A DNA stretch of 64,000 nt from Actinomycetospora lutea. Lineage in GTDB: Bacteria; Actinomycetota; Actinomycetes; Mycobacteriales; Pseudonocardiaceae. Location of the stretch: the NCBI RefSeq assembly GCF_028737205.1, contig NZ_JAQZAL010000001.1:62001-126000 (forward strand), given 5' to 3'. The translations under genes and the position numbers were made by a program. Positions within the stretch are counted from its first letter, which is position 1, and every line of letters starts with the position of its first letter. Shown here piece by piece: positions 8,273 through 17,081 of the stretch. A model generated the notes under the pieces. That model ran no database searches, was not told the origin of the DNA, and worked only from the letters and a program-made list of their open reading frames with translations.

Positions 8273-9391
8273 ATGCCGGCCTCGCCGGTCGCTGACGGGG
8301 GGCTGCCCGTGGGCGGCCCTGCCCGCCGGAGCCCGGTGCCCCGCGAGGACGCCGCGCACAGCGTCCGGCTGGTGGCCGTGGCGTTCGGCGTCACGGTGGT
8401 GGTCACGCGGCTCTACCTCGCCCTGACCGACTACCCGCAGATCGGCGGCGGGGAGTACCACCTCGCGCACGCGCTCTGGGGCGGGCTGCTGCTGCTCGTG
8501 GGCGGGCTGACCGCGCTGGCCTGGAGCAACCGTTGGGTGTCGACGGCGACCGCGGTGTGCGTGGGCGCCGGGTCGGGGCTGTTCGTCGACGAGGTCGGCA
8601 AGTTCATCACCGCCCGCAACGACTACTTCACCCCGCTGGCCGCGCCGATCATCTACGCGGTCTTCCTGGGCGTGCTCGGCCTCGCGCTGCTGGCGCGCCG
8701 CGCGCGCCGGGACCGGCCGCGGGTGCTCGCGTACTCGGTCGCGGTCCGGTCGACGGAGCTCGCCGACGGCCCGCTGCGGCCTGCCGACCGCGCCGCGCTG
8801 CTGCGCGGCCTCGACGCGCTGGCGACGCAACCCTCGCGTCCCGACCTCGTCGCCTGGGCCACGGCGCTGCGCCCGGTCGTGGAGGCCGCCCCGGTCGAGG
8901 AGCCACTGAGCCGGATCCAGGGCCGGACCCGCCCGCTGATCGCCGGGCTCCTGCGCGCCGAGGCCGTGCTCGTGCCCCGCTGGGTGCACCGGCTGGTGCT
9001 GGTCGCGGGGTCGGTGCTGCTCGGGCTCGTCTCGCTGGTCGGCCTCGTGGTGCTGCTCGCGCTGTGGAGCAGCGACCCGGACGTGCAGATCGTCCTCGAC
9101 GACCGGACCCTCCCGCCGGGCAGCAGGCCGCCGGCGCTGGTGGTCGCCTCGGCCGGGGAGGCGGTCGTGGGGGTGCTGCTGCTCGTCGCCGCGGGCGCGC
9201 TGCTGCTGGGGCGCGACCGGGTGGGCGTGCGGCTCTGCCGGATCGGGCTGCTGGTGGCGCTCGCCGGGGTCAACGTCGCGCTGGGCTACCTCGACGCCGA
9301 GCTCGTCGTGGTCGCCGTCGTGGTGGAGCTGGCCCTGCTCGTGCTCGCCGACCGCTACCGGACACGGTTCCCGGAGATCAGCCCGCCCTGA
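8273..9391 (+). CDS. Polytopic membrane protein downstream of BLUF
   Basis: A 372-residue integral membrane protein with about eight hydrophobic helices in two blocks: four in residues 25-145 (for example LVAVAFGVTVVVTRLYLAL) and four in residues 240-365. A soluble helical segment rich in charged residues separates them. I recognise no named family. It begins 8 bp after the BLUF gene and probably shares its promoter, so it could be the membrane effector of light signalling, but this rests only on adjacency. Its last 14 bp overlap the convergent gene. Confidence 0.65.
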   Translation: MPASPVADGGLPVGGPARRSPVPREDAAHSVRLVAVAFGVTVVVTRLYLALTDYPQIGGGEYHLAHALWGGLLLLVGGLTALAWSNRWVSTATAVCVGAGSGLFVDEVGKFITARNDYFTPLAAPIIYAVFLGVLGLALLARRARRDRPRVLAYSVAVRSTELADGPLRPADRAALLRGLDALATQPSRPDLVAWATALRPVVEAAPVEEPLSRIQGRTRPLIAGLLRAEAVLVPRWVHRLVLVAGSVLLGLVSLVGLVVLLALWSSDPDVQIVLDDRTLPPGSRPPALVVASAGEAVVGVLLLVAAGALLLGRDRVGVRLCRIGLLVALAGVNVALGYLDAELVVVAVVVELALLVLADRYRTRFPEISPP

Positions 9392-10124
9392 CCCGGCGGC
9401 CCTCCGCCCGCGCGTGGGCGAAGCGCAGCGTCGTCGCCAGCCACAGCAGGACGTCGTGCAGGCGCAGCCGGGTGGGGCGGGCGTCGCCGACCTCGGCGCG
9501 GACCGCCGCCTCCAGCTCGCCGAACGCGGCCGCGTTGGCGCGCAGCTCGCGGCGCACGACGGCCTCGACGCCGCTGTCGCCCTCCTCGAGGTGGGGGAGC
9601 AGCGCGCGCCGGGTGGTCCGGGTCAGGTGCGGGACGAGGGCGGGCCGGCGGTGGTGCAGCGCGGCGAGGACGTGCCCGGCGTGCGGCCCCGCGTCGTGAC
9701 CGGCCCGGCGCAGCAGCGCCCCGACCGTGCCGGGCTCGCCGAGCACCGAGAGCTCGTCGTCGGGCAGGTCCCAGAAGGCGTGGCCGTCGGCGCGGGCCGC
9801 CAGCTCGCGCTCCAGCGGGGCGAGCGCGCCCAGCGCGTCGTGCACCGCGTGCCAGCCGGTCGGGTCGAGGCGCCCGTGCAGGCCCTCGCCGAGCAGGACG
9901 TCGGCGTCGAGGTTCTCCGCCGGCGGGCAGGCGTCGAACCGCGACCACCCGTAGGCGGGCACCTGCGCCCACCGGCCCTCCGGCACGCCGGGGGAGCGGA
10001 ACCGCAGCCAGCGCGTCCCGCGGGCGTAGCCGACGACCGCGTCGCGGGCCTCGTCCACCGCCAGCGGCTCGGGGCCGAGGCTGGGCAGGGACAGGACGGT
10101 CCGCGTCCACCGCGCCGCTGTCAC
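9378..10124 (-). CDS. Hypothetical protein, possibly DUF6308 family
   Basis: A 248-residue soluble protein with a GTG start. The segment [25 protein letters not shown] resembles actinobacterial DUF6308 proteins. The rest is helical and Arg/Leu-rich, ending in [23 protein letters not shown]. No catalytic motif is evident and no function is known. The 3' end overlaps the convergent membrane-protein gene by 14 bp, so the two transcripts are antisense at their ends. Confidence 0.6.
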   Translation of the reverse strand: MTAARWTRTVLSLPSLGPEPLAVDEARDAVVGYARGTRWLRFRSPGVPEGRWAQVPAYGWSRFDACPPAENLDADVLLGEGLHGRLDPTGWHAVHDALGALAPLERELAARADGHAFWDLPDDELSVLGEPGTVGALLRRAGHDAGPHAGHVLAALHHRRPALVPHLTRTTRRALLPHLEEGDSGVEAVVRRELRANAAAFGELEAAVRAEVGDARPTRLRLHDVLLWLATTLRFAHARAEGRRVRAG

Positions 10125-10192
10125 GGCTCCATCGTGCCCCGTCGCCGCGGCGCGGGCCGGAACAAGCCGCGGGCGCCCCGGGTTCCCCGGGC

Positions 10193-10624
10193 GTGAGCGA
10201 TGACGCGGTCGAGCTCAGCCCCACGGACTGGGTGCGGAGCCAGACGCAGACGATCCTGGAGACGGGCACCACGGAGGGCGTCGAGGTGCGCGGCGCGCCG
10301 GTCGTGCTCCTGACGCTGCGCGGGGCGCGCACCGGCAAGCTCCGCTACACCCCGGTGATGCGCGTGGAGCACGACGGCCGCTACGCCGTCGTCGCCTCGA
10401 AGGGCGGCGCGCCGGAGAACCCGGTGTGGTTCGAGAACCTCCGGGCGCACCCGGACATCTCGCTGCAGGACGGCACCGAGACCCGGCCCTACACCGCCCG
10501 CATCGTGACCGGCGAGGAGCGCGCGCAGTGGTGGGACCGGGCCGTGGCCGCCTTCCCGGACTACGCGGAGTACGCGACGAAGACCGACCGCGAGATCCCG
10601 GTGTTCGTGCTCGAGCCCCGCTGA
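10193..10624 (+). CDS. Deazaflavin-dependent nitroreductase family (DDN-like)
   Basis: A 143-residue split-beta-barrel protein of the DDN/F420H2-dependent quinone reductase family common in mycobacteria and relatives. Diagnostic blocks are [52 protein letters not shown] and the C-terminal [16 protein letters not shown] (split here only to show where they lie). Family members reduce quinones and other substrates with reduced F420 at the membrane. Start is a GTG at 10193. It is convergent with the downstream TetR locus. Confidence 0.88.
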   Translation: MSDDAVELSPTDWVRSQTQTILETGTTEGVEVRGAPVVLLTLRGARTGKLRYTPVMRVEHDGRYAVVASKGGAPENPVWFENLRAHPDISLQDGTETRPYTARIVTGEERAQWWDRAVAAFPDYAEYATKTDREIPVFVLEPR

Positions 10625-10634
10625 GAGAGGGCGC

Positions 10635-11386
10635 TCAGGCCGGGACGGGGGAGTGGGTGCCCTCGCGGCGCGCCCGCTCGTAGGCCGCCGCGTCCGGCGC
10701 GGGTCGCCGCGCCCACCCGGACGCCGACCACTCCTCGAGCCAGGCGGGCGCGGCCAGGGTCGGGAGCAGCGCGAGCCAGGTGTCGGACATGCGCTCCCAC
10801 AGCGTGGGGCCCTCGGGCGCGACCTCGGCGAGGTAGTGGTGCCCCACGACCGTCGAGAGGAGCGTCGAGCTCACCGCGGCCGGGTCGGCGTCGCCCCGGC
10901 CGAGCCCGCCCGCGCAGGCCCGGGTCAGCAGGACCTCGGTGTCGACGCGCCAGCTCTCGACCCACTTGTTCCGGTCGGCCTGCATCCCCGGTCCTCGCGC
11001 ATCACGCGCAGCCCGCCCACGACGATCGGGTCGTGCATGAGGCGGGCGATCTGCGCGTCGTAGACCAGGAGCAGCCCGCACAGCGGGTCGAGGCCCCGGG
11101 CGGTGATGCGTCCGGTGATGTCGTGCCAGGAGGCGTGCAGCTCCTCGACGACGGCCCAGCCCAGCGCCGACTTGTTCTCGAAGTGGAAGAACAGCGCGCC
11201 CTTCGTGCGCCCGCCGTCGGCGACCACCTGGGACAGCGAGGTCGGGTGGTAGCCCTGGGCGGCGAAGCGGCGGGCGGCGGCGAGGAGCAGCTCGCGGCGG
11301 GTGGCGCGCGCCCGCGCCTGGAGGGGTGCGGTGACGGCCTGGTCCGACCACCGGGACACCGGCAGATCGAACCAGCCGGGCGTCAT
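10635..11386 (-). pseudogene. ScbR/ArpA-like TetR regulator disrupted by a -1 frameshift
   Basis: The N-terminal part (from ATG 11386, MTPGWFDLPVSRW) contains a complete TetR helix-turn-helix: FAAQGYHPTSLSQVVADGGRTKGALFFHFENKSALGWAVVEEL (shown here in the one frame). The C-terminal ligand domain continues in a different frame from about 10990 (MQADRNKWVESWRVDTEVL) to a TGA at 10635. The switch lies at a GGGG run in the codons for EDRG; adding one G would join the frames as EDRGMQADRNKW. The sequence resembles gamma-butyrolactone-type receptors. Either the gene is inactivated, or the base is missing through sequencing error in a homopolymer, or programmed slippage occurs. The first two are more likely. 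Confidence 0.75.
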
Positions 11387-11460
11387 GCGGCGAGTATGCG
11401 GAGCGGCGTCGTCGCCGGGCAGGGAACAGGTCATCGGTGCGGTGAACGGCGCGAGGTCGG

Positions 11461-12279
11461 TCAGGGAATCCGGGCGATCGCCGCATATCCCCCGGTGGGG
11501 CGCTCGCCGGGGCTGGCCACGGGCCAGTCGACGATGTCGACGAGGCCGGGCGCGACGAGCTCGTGGCCGCCGAGCAGCTCGCGGATCTCCGGTCGCGAGC
11601 GCAGCACGACCTCGGTCGCGCTGCCGCGGTAGCCGTCCTGGATGGCGCGCGTCCGGGCGGCGAGCTCGGGGTCGTCGTGGTCGGCGCTGCCGTGGCTCAT
11701 CACGTGCACGCTGCCCGCCGTCATGGTGGAGCGGTAGCGGGCCAGGATCGCGGGGAGCTCGGGGTCGGGCACGAAGTGCAGGACCGCGACCGTGAGCAGC
11801 GCGATCGGCCGGTCGGGGTCGAGCAGGTCGCGCACACCCGGCGCGGCGAGCACGCCCTCGGTGTCGCGCATGTCGGCGCGCGTGATGCTGACGTTCCCGA
11901 GCCCGCCGATCACCTCGTGCGCGTGCGCGACGGCGACCGGCTCGAAGTCGACGTACGCGACGCGCGCGTCGGGCCGGTGGGCCAGCGCGATCTCGTGCAC
12001 GTTGCCGGCCGTCGGCACCCCGGACCCGAGGTCGAGGAACTGGGTGATGCCCTGTGCGAGGCACCACTCCACGGCGCGGCGCAGGTAGTCGCGGTTCGCG
12101 CGGCACACGGAGGCCATGTCCGGGTTCTGGGCGAGGATCGTGGACGCCTGCTCGCGGTCGACGGCGAAGTTGCAGGCCCCGCCCAGCAGGTAGTCGTAGA
12201 TGCGGGCGGCGTTGGCCCGCTCGTAGTCGACGCCCGCCTCCAGCGCCCGCTCGGACTCCCGCCAGTCCCCGCTCGTCAC
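11461..12279 (-). CDS. DUF574 / Methyltransf_19 SAM-dependent methyltransferase
   Basis: A 272-residue protein of the actinomycete-specific DUF574 family, a Rossmann-fold SAM-dependent methyltransferase group present in many paralogues. Signatures are NAARIYDYLLGGACNFAVDR near residue 25, FLDLGSGVPTAGNVHE for SAM binding, ARVAYVDFEPVAVAHA, and the ALLTVAVLHFVPD motif. Substrates are unknown. The start is a GTG only six bases after a run of 12 G (12 C on the plus strand), an unusual arrangement that may serve as ribosome-binding site. Confidence 0.88.
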   Translation of the reverse strand: MTSGDWRESERALEAGVDYERANAARIYDYLLGGACNFAVDREQASTILAQNPDMASVCRANRDYLRRAVEWCLAQGITQFLDLGSGVPTAGNVHEIALAHRPDARVAYVDFEPVAVAHAHEVIGGLGNVSITRADMRDTEGVLAAPGVRDLLDPDRPIALLTVAVLHFVPDPELPAILARYRSTMTAGSVHVMSHGSADHDDPELAARTRAIQDGYRGSATEVVLRSRPEIRELLGGHELVAPGLVDIVDWPVASPGERPTGGYAAIARIP

Positions 12280-12285
12280 GCCGTT

Positions 12286-12297
12286 CCCCCCCCCCCC
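12286..12297 (-). repeat. 12-G homopolymer before the DUF574 start codon
   Basis: Twelve consecutive C on the plus strand read as twelve G upstream of the GTG at 12279, separated by AACGGC. Such a tract is prone to slipped-strand length change. It lies where a Shine-Dalgarno element would be, so length changes could alter translation; an assembly error in the exact length is also possible. Confidence 0.8.
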
Positions 12298-12352
12298 GCC
12301 GCCGCCGTGCGTCCCGACGATCTTCTCACTCCCGGCGGCCGGGCGGTACGGA

Positions 12353-13768
12353 TCACGCCAGCCCGAGCGCGCGCCGCACGGCGGGCACGAAGCGGCGCGC
12401 GACGGGGACGCGGTCGTCGTCGCCGGGGCCGGTGCTGATCACCAGGCGGTCCCTGTCGCGGGCGACGTCGCGGACCCGGGCGAGGTTGACGAGGTGGCTG
12501 CGGTGCACCCGCAGGAAGCCCGCGTCGGCGAGGTCGCGCTCGACCCGGTCGATGCCGCGCCGCGTGGCCCGCCGCGGCCCGTGGTCGGTCGCGAACCACA
12601 CCGCGTGCCCGTCGGCGCGCGCGGACCGGATCTCCTGGGGCCGCAGGACGACGATCTGCCCGCCCGCGCCCACGGCGGGGACACGGCAGGGCGCGCGGCG
12701 CGTGCGGGGCGGGCGGTCCTCGAGGGGCTCGCCGGACCCCGCGCGGGCGTCGGTGCAGGCCAGGAAGGCGATGGGGTGCGACCCGGCGACGACCGGGATG
12801 ACCCGGTAGGTCTCGTCGTCGTCGGTGACGGCCGACCAGAGCGACACCGTGCCGCGCCAGCCCGGGTCGTCGCGGGCCCGCTCGCGCACGTCCGGGACGA
12901 CGCGGCCCAGGCTCCGGATACCGCGACGGGGACCGGCCGGGTCGTCGGTCGCGTACTCGCCGGGGACCGCGCCGCGGCGGCGGGCGGCCGGGTTGGCCGC
13001 GACGATGCGCCCGCCGAGGTCGAGGGCCACGAGCGCCCCCGAGGTGCGCCGCTCCAGGTCGGCGAACGCCTCCGCGATCCGCCGGCCGTGCCGCGCCGCG
13101 GTGCCCTGCAGCACCGCGGCCACCGATTCGGTCGCCACGAGCAGGTCGATCGGCCGTATCGGCACCATCTCGCGCCAGCTCGAGAGCGTGAGGGTCGCGA
13201 GCGGCGACGCGGTGACGGGGTCGCAGAAGGCCACGCCGGTGCAGCTCCACTGGTGCAGCGCCGCGCTCCAGTGCTCCGGGCCGCGGACCGAGCAGACCCG
13301 GCGCTGGACGATCGACGTGCCGACGCCGTTGGTCCCGGTGACGGGCTCGGACCACGCGAGCGCGGGGTCGAGGCCGGCGTCCGGGGCCCGGCGGCGCGCG
13401 GGCCCGTCGCCCCACACGGCGAGCACGGTCCCGCGGCCGTCGGTCACCGTCGCGACGCGGTTGCCGGCGGTCGCCGCGAGGGCGGCCCCGACCGCGCCGA
13501 GCCGGGCGAGCAGCCCGCCGTGCACCTGCCGGGTCGAGGGGTCCTCGGGGTCGTCGGCGTCGTCGGGGTCCTCGACCGGCGCGGGGCACGCGCGCGTGGG
13601 GTCGATCCGGTACACGTCGCGGCACCGGTGCCAGGACATCGCGATCGCGAGCGGGACCTCGCCGGGATGCTCCGCGCCGGCGGCGAACCGCTCCCACGCC
13701 GCGTGGGTCCGCGCGAAGGCGCGGTCGAAGGACGAGCGCGAGGACGAGGCGCCCCGGACCGGGATCAT
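12353..13768 (-). CDS. GAF-type sensor with C-terminal LytTR DNA-binding domain
   Basis: A 471-residue regulator. Residues 1-190 resemble the N-terminal GAF sensor of AcoR-type activators (LAIAMSWHRCRDV, TNGVGTSIVQRR, WSCTGVAFCDPVT). A PAS-like stretch follows (TSGALVALDLGGRIVAANPAARRRG). The last 100 residues form a LytTR domain (IRSARADGHAVWF, DLADAGFLRVHRSHLVNLARV). It has no sigma-54 AAA+ domain. Its ATG overlaps the stop of the acyl-CoA-dehydrogenase-like gene (ATGA), so the two are translationally coupled, and it probably controls that pathway in response to a small ligand. Confidence 0.8.
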   Translation of the reverse strand: MIPVRGASSSRSSFDRAFARTHAAWERFAAGAEHPGEVPLAIAMSWHRCRDVYRIDPTRACPAPVEDPDDADDPEDPSTRQVHGGLLARLGAVGAALAATAGNRVATVTDGRGTVLAVWGDGPARRRAPDAGLDPALAWSEPVTGTNGVGTSIVQRRVCSVRGPEHWSAALHQWSCTGVAFCDPVTASPLATLTLSSWREMVPIRPIDLLVATESVAAVLQGTAARHGRRIAEAFADLERRTSGALVALDLGGRIVAANPAARRRGAVPGEYATDDPAGPRRGIRSLGRVVPDVRERARDDPGWRGTVSLWSAVTDDDETYRVIPVVAGSHPIAFLACTDARAGSGEPLEDRPPRTRRAPCRVPAVGAGGQIVVLRPQEIRSARADGHAVWFATDHGPRRATRRGIDRVERDLADAGFLRVHRSHLVNLARVRDVARDRDRLVISTGPGDDDRVPVARRFVPAVRRALGLA

Positions 13769-15069
13769 CCGGTCTCCGAGGTGACGCCGTACCCCTCCAT
13801 CGCCTTCGTGAACGGGATCCGCTCGCCGTCGACGAAGGTGTCCGGGGTGAACGCCGCGTCGGCCATGACGCCCCACGCGCGGCGCCGCTGCATCGCCAGG
13901 TTCCCGGCGTCGTAGAGGGGGAAGACCATCGCCTCGCGGTAGTAGCGCGCCATCGGGAACTTGCGGTCCAGGGCGTTGACGCCGACGATCCGCATGCAGT
14001 CGACCACCACGCTCTGCATGAGGTCGCCGCAGAACGTCTTGTTCATCCCCGCCAGCGCGTGGGCCTCGCCGTCGGTGGCGTCGAGGTAGTGGGCGGCCTT
14101 CCAGCACAGGTAGCGGCCGGCCTCGATCCTCGCGGCGATCTCGGTGAGCAGGTGCCCGACGGCCTGGTGCTCGATGATCGGCCCGCTGCCGCCGCCGGTG
14201 TAGGTCCGGGCCCACTTGAGTGCGAAGTCGTAGGCGCCCCGGGCCACGGCCACCGCCGCCATGCTCGCGATCGGCGCCGACCACGTGAAGTTCCGGTTGA
14301 CCAGCAGGTCGCCGTCGCCGGGCGCGAGCAGGTTCTCCTCGGGCACCCGGGCGCCGCGGAAGGTCATCGTGACGTTCTGGCAGGTCCGGTGGGCCATCTT
14401 GTCGATGACCTCGTAGCGCACGCCCGGCGTGCCGCGCTCGACGAGCACCGCCGACAGCGCCTCCCGGCCGCCCGCGCGCCGGTCGGTGCGGACGACGCAC
14501 AGGTTGACGTCGGCGCCCCCGAGGTCCCACCCGCCGGCGTTGCACGGCCAGTGCTTCTCGCCGTGCAGGACGTACTCGCCGCGCGCCCGGTCGTGGTCGG
14601 CGACGAGCTGGATGCCGGCCTGCGGGCTGGGGTGGTCGAAGTTCGCGGTGCCGCCGCGCTCGCTGACGACCCACCCGGCGAGGAAGTCGCCGCGCACGTC
14701 GGCGGCGGCGGCGCCGATCCAGCGCTCGCGCTGGGCCTCGGTGCCCCAGTGCAGCACCGGCATCAGCGCGAGGCCGTTGACGAGCAGGGTCGTGGGGAAC
14801 CCGGGGTCGACCGCGCAGAGCTCCTCGATCGCCACGAGGAAGTCGACGGTCGAGGCCCCGCCGCCGCCGTACTCGGCGGGCAGGAACATCGCGGGGTAGC
14901 CGAGTGCGGCTGCCTGCTCGTAGACCGGCTTCGTCGCGCGGAAGGCCTCCTGCGGGTCGGGCAGCGCGTCGGCGCGGTCGGCCACGGGGCGCAGGACCTC
15001 CTGCGCGAACTCCCGCGCCTGGTCCTTGATCTTCTTCTGGTCGGCGGTCAGCTCGAAGTCGATGGCCAC
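13765..15069 (-). CDS. Acyl-CoA dehydrogenase-fold flavoprotein with Asp at the catalytic base
   Basis: A 434-residue FAD protein of the acyl-CoA dehydrogenase superfamily, covering both the helical and beta domains (PAEYGGGGASTVDF, SERGGTANFD, GADVNLCVVR). Where most acyl-CoA dehydrogenases have a catalytic Glu in an EGT motif, this protein has D387 in PLYDAGNLAMQRRR, a pattern I associate with nitroalkane-oxidase-like members that use Asp as base. The substrate is therefore uncertain. The start is GTG 15069 with GGGAGGA six bases upstream. It is about 50-60 percent similar by eye to the gene at 15745 and coupled to the GAF/LytTR regulator. Confidence 0.85.
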   Translation of the reverse strand: MAIDFELTADQKKIKDQAREFAQEVLRPVADRADALPDPQEAFRATKPVYEQAAALGYPAMFLPAEYGGGGASTVDFLVAIEELCAVDPGFPTTLLVNGLALMPVLHWGTEAQRERWIGAAAADVRGDFLAGWVVSERGGTANFDHPSPQAGIQLVADHDRARGEYVLHGEKHWPCNAGGWDLGGADVNLCVVRTDRRAGGREALSAVLVERGTPGVRYEVIDKMAHRTCQNVTMTFRGARVPEENLLAPGDGDLLVNRNFTWSAPIASMAAVAVARGAYDFALKWARTYTGGGSGPIIEHQAVGHLLTEIAARIEAGRYLCWKAAHYLDATDGEAHALAGMNKTFCGDLMQSVVVDCMRIVGVNALDRKFPMARYYREAMVFPLYDAGNLAMQRRRAWGVMADAAFTPDTFVDGERIPFTKAMEGYGVTSETG

Positions 15070-15088
15070 GGTGCGTCCTCCCGGCCGG

Positions 15089-15529
15089 CTACCCAGCGGT
15101 CGTCAGCCCGAGCGCACCCCTGAGCCCGAGATCGTTCGCCGCGATGTCCTCGAGCGAGGCCTCGTCGAGGACCGCGAAGTACGCGTCCAGCGCGCGCGAG
15201 AACACGCTGCGCGCGCCGCAGACACCGGCGACCCGGCAGAACCGGGCGGCCCCCAGGCACTCGACGACGGCGAAGTCCTTCTCCATCGCGCGCATCACGG
15301 CGCCGACGGTGATCGTCGCCGGGTCGCGGGTGAGCCGGACCCCGCCGCCCCGGCCCCGCGACGTCTCGACGATCCCGGCGCCGGCCAGACCCTGCACGAC
15401 CTTCACGAGGTGGTGCCGCGACACCGCGTGGGCCTCGGCGATGTCGGCCACCGAGGCCTGCCGTCCCGGCGCCACCCGCAGGTAGAGCAGGACCCGCAGT
15501 GCGAAGTCGGCGTGGCTCGTGTGCCTCAT
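15089..15529 (-). CDS. Rrf2-family regulator, NsrR-like
   Basis: A 146-residue winged-helix Rrf2 protein (MRHTSHADFALRVLLYL, then SVADIAEAHAVSRHHLVKVV). It has three cysteines, C91, C98 and C104 (ECLGAARFCRVAGVC), at nearly the spacing of the iron-sulfur ligands in NsrR, the nitric-oxide-sensing repressor. Binding of a 4Fe-4S cluster and NO sensing are inferred. It sits between two paralogous acyl-CoA-dehydrogenase-like genes, one 19 bp downstream on the same strand and one divergent, so it likely controls both. Confidence 0.88.
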   Translation of the reverse strand: MRHTSHADFALRVLLYLRVAPGRQASVADIAEAHAVSRHHLVKVVQGLAGAGIVETSRGRGGGVRLTRDPATITVGAVMRAMEKDFAVVECLGAARFCRVAGVCGARSVFSRALDAYFAVLDEASLEDIAANDLGLRGALGLTTAG

Positions 15530-15581
15530 GACCTGCTCGTCTCGCTCGGACCGGGCTCATCGGGAGCTTCTCTCGCCGCAA

Positions 15582-15613
15582 ATCGGTATCGCAGATGCTA
15601 GTTCGCTACCGGT
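15582..15613. promoter_or_regulatory. Inverted repeat between the Rrf2 gene and the divergent flavoprotein gene
   Basis: ATCGGTA at 15582-15588 and TACCGGT at 15607-15613 form an inverted repeat matching at 6 of 7 positions with an 18-base spacer, within the 215-bp divergent region. It is a candidate operator for the NsrR-like regulator, with no direct support beyond position and symmetry. Confidence 0.3.
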
Positions 15614-15744
15614 GGGTCGGGAAGCTGCCCGCGGCCCCGCCCGCCGCTCGTGCCCGATGTCGTGCCGCTCGTGCCGCAGCGCTTCCGCCCGGCTCGCGGA
15701 CGGCCCCACCCTCCGGGCTCGTCGCCGGAGAGAAGGAGTGCGCC

Positions 15745-17055
15745 GTGACCGTCAACTTCACGATGTCGGACGAGCAGAAGAAGCTGCAGCACGAGGTCCG
15801 CGCGTTCGCCGAGAACGTGCTCAAGCCCGTCGTGGCCGAGGCCGACGCGGAGCCGGACCCGCTCGAGGGCTTCCGGAGGACGAAGCCCGCCTACATCGAG
15901 GCCTACAAGGCCGGGATCGCGATGTGCATGCTGCCCGCCGAGTACGGCGGGGGCGGCGTGTCGTGTGTCGACCTGGTCATCGCGGCCGAGGAGATCTGCG
16001 TCGTCGACCCGGGCTTCGCCTGCACGGTGCTGTGCAACGGGCTCGGGCTCATGCCGGTGGCCTGGTACGGCTCCGACGAGCAGAAGGACCGCTTCCTGCG
16101 CGCCGCGACGTCCGACCCGGCCGGCGAGTACCTCGGCGGGTGGACCGCGAGCGAACCGCCCGGCAACCCGTCGGGGACGGCGAACTTCGACATCCCGCTG
16201 CCGCGCCCCGCCGGCGTCGGCCTCACCGCGGTCCGCGACGGCGACGACTACGTCGTCAACGGCCGCAAGTACTGGCCCTCGTCGGCGGGCTGGGACGAGC
16301 GGGGCGTCGACGCCGGGACCCTGATCGTGCGCACCGACTCGGAGAAGGGCGGGACCGAGGGGCTCTCGGCGCTCGTCCTCGAGCGCGACACCCCGGGCGT
16401 GACCTACCGGCACCTCGACAAGGTCGGGCACCGTCTCGCGTCGAACGCCGAGATCGTCTTCGACGAGGCCCGCATCCCGGCGGCGAACCTCCTGCCGGGC
16501 GCGGTCGGCAACGGCGACCTCGTCATCAACCGGAACTTCGCGTGGTCCGGCCCGGTCGCCGCGATCGCGGCGGTCGGCATGGCGCGCGCGGCCTACGAGA
16601 TGGCCCTCGAGTTCGCCCGCGGCAACACCGCCGGCGCGCTGCGCCCGATCATCGGCTTCCAGAACGTCGGCTACGTGCTCGGCGACGTCGCGGCGAAGAT
16701 CGAGATGGGCCGCTACTTCTCCTGGCGCGCCGCGGACTACCTGGACAAGCACGACCAGCACGCGGAGCTCGTCGGCGCGATGAACAAGATCCAGGTCACC
16801 GAGATGATGTTCGAGTGCGTGTACAAGTGCATGCAGATCGTCGGCGTCAACAGCCTCGAGACGAAGAACGGCTTCGGCAAGATCCTGCGGGAGGCCGCGG
16901 TCCTGCCGATCTACGACGGCGGCAACATGGGCATGCAGCGCCGCCGCGTCCACGGCATCCTCGCCGACCCCCTGTTCAACCCGCGGGCGATCATGGAGGA
17001 CGACTACGTGAAGTTCGAGAAGCACCACGAGGCCATCGACACGGTCGTCGGCTAG
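15745..17055 (+). CDS. Acyl-CoA dehydrogenase-fold flavoprotein, paralogue with Asp catalytic base
   Basis: A 436-residue paralogue of the protein at 13765-15069, matching it throughout (PAEYGGGGVSCVDL, GTANFDIPLPRPAG, INRNFAWSGPVAA). The catalytic-base position is again Asp, D391 in PIYDGGNMGMQRRR, so the pair shares an unusual active site within the superfamily. The start is a GTG preceded by GAGAAGGAG at seven bases. It is divergent from the NsrR-like regulator and convergent with the ATC-hydrolase-like gene. It may oxidise a nitroalkane-like or another acidic-carbon substrate; an acyl-CoA substrate is not excluded. Confidence 0.87.
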   Translation: MTVNFTMSDEQKKLQHEVRAFAENVLKPVVAEADAEPDPLEGFRRTKPAYIEAYKAGIAMCMLPAEYGGGGVSCVDLVIAAEEICVVDPGFACTVLCNGLGLMPVAWYGSDEQKDRFLRAATSDPAGEYLGGWTASEPPGNPSGTANFDIPLPRPAGVGLTAVRDGDDYVVNGRKYWPSSAGWDERGVDAGTLIVRTDSEKGGTEGLSALVLERDTPGVTYRHLDKVGHRLASNAEIVFDEARIPAANLLPGAVGNGDLVINRNFAWSGPVAAIAAVGMARAAYEMALEFARGNTAGALRPIIGFQNVGYVLGDVAAKIEMGRYFSWRAADYLDKHDQHAELVGAMNKIQVTEMMFECVYKCMQIVGVNSLETKNGFGKILREAAVLPIYDGGNMGMQRRRVHGILADPLFNPRAIMEDDYVKFEKHHEAIDTVVG

Positions 17056-17081
17056 GGACCGGGCAGGCCTCGGGGACGACG

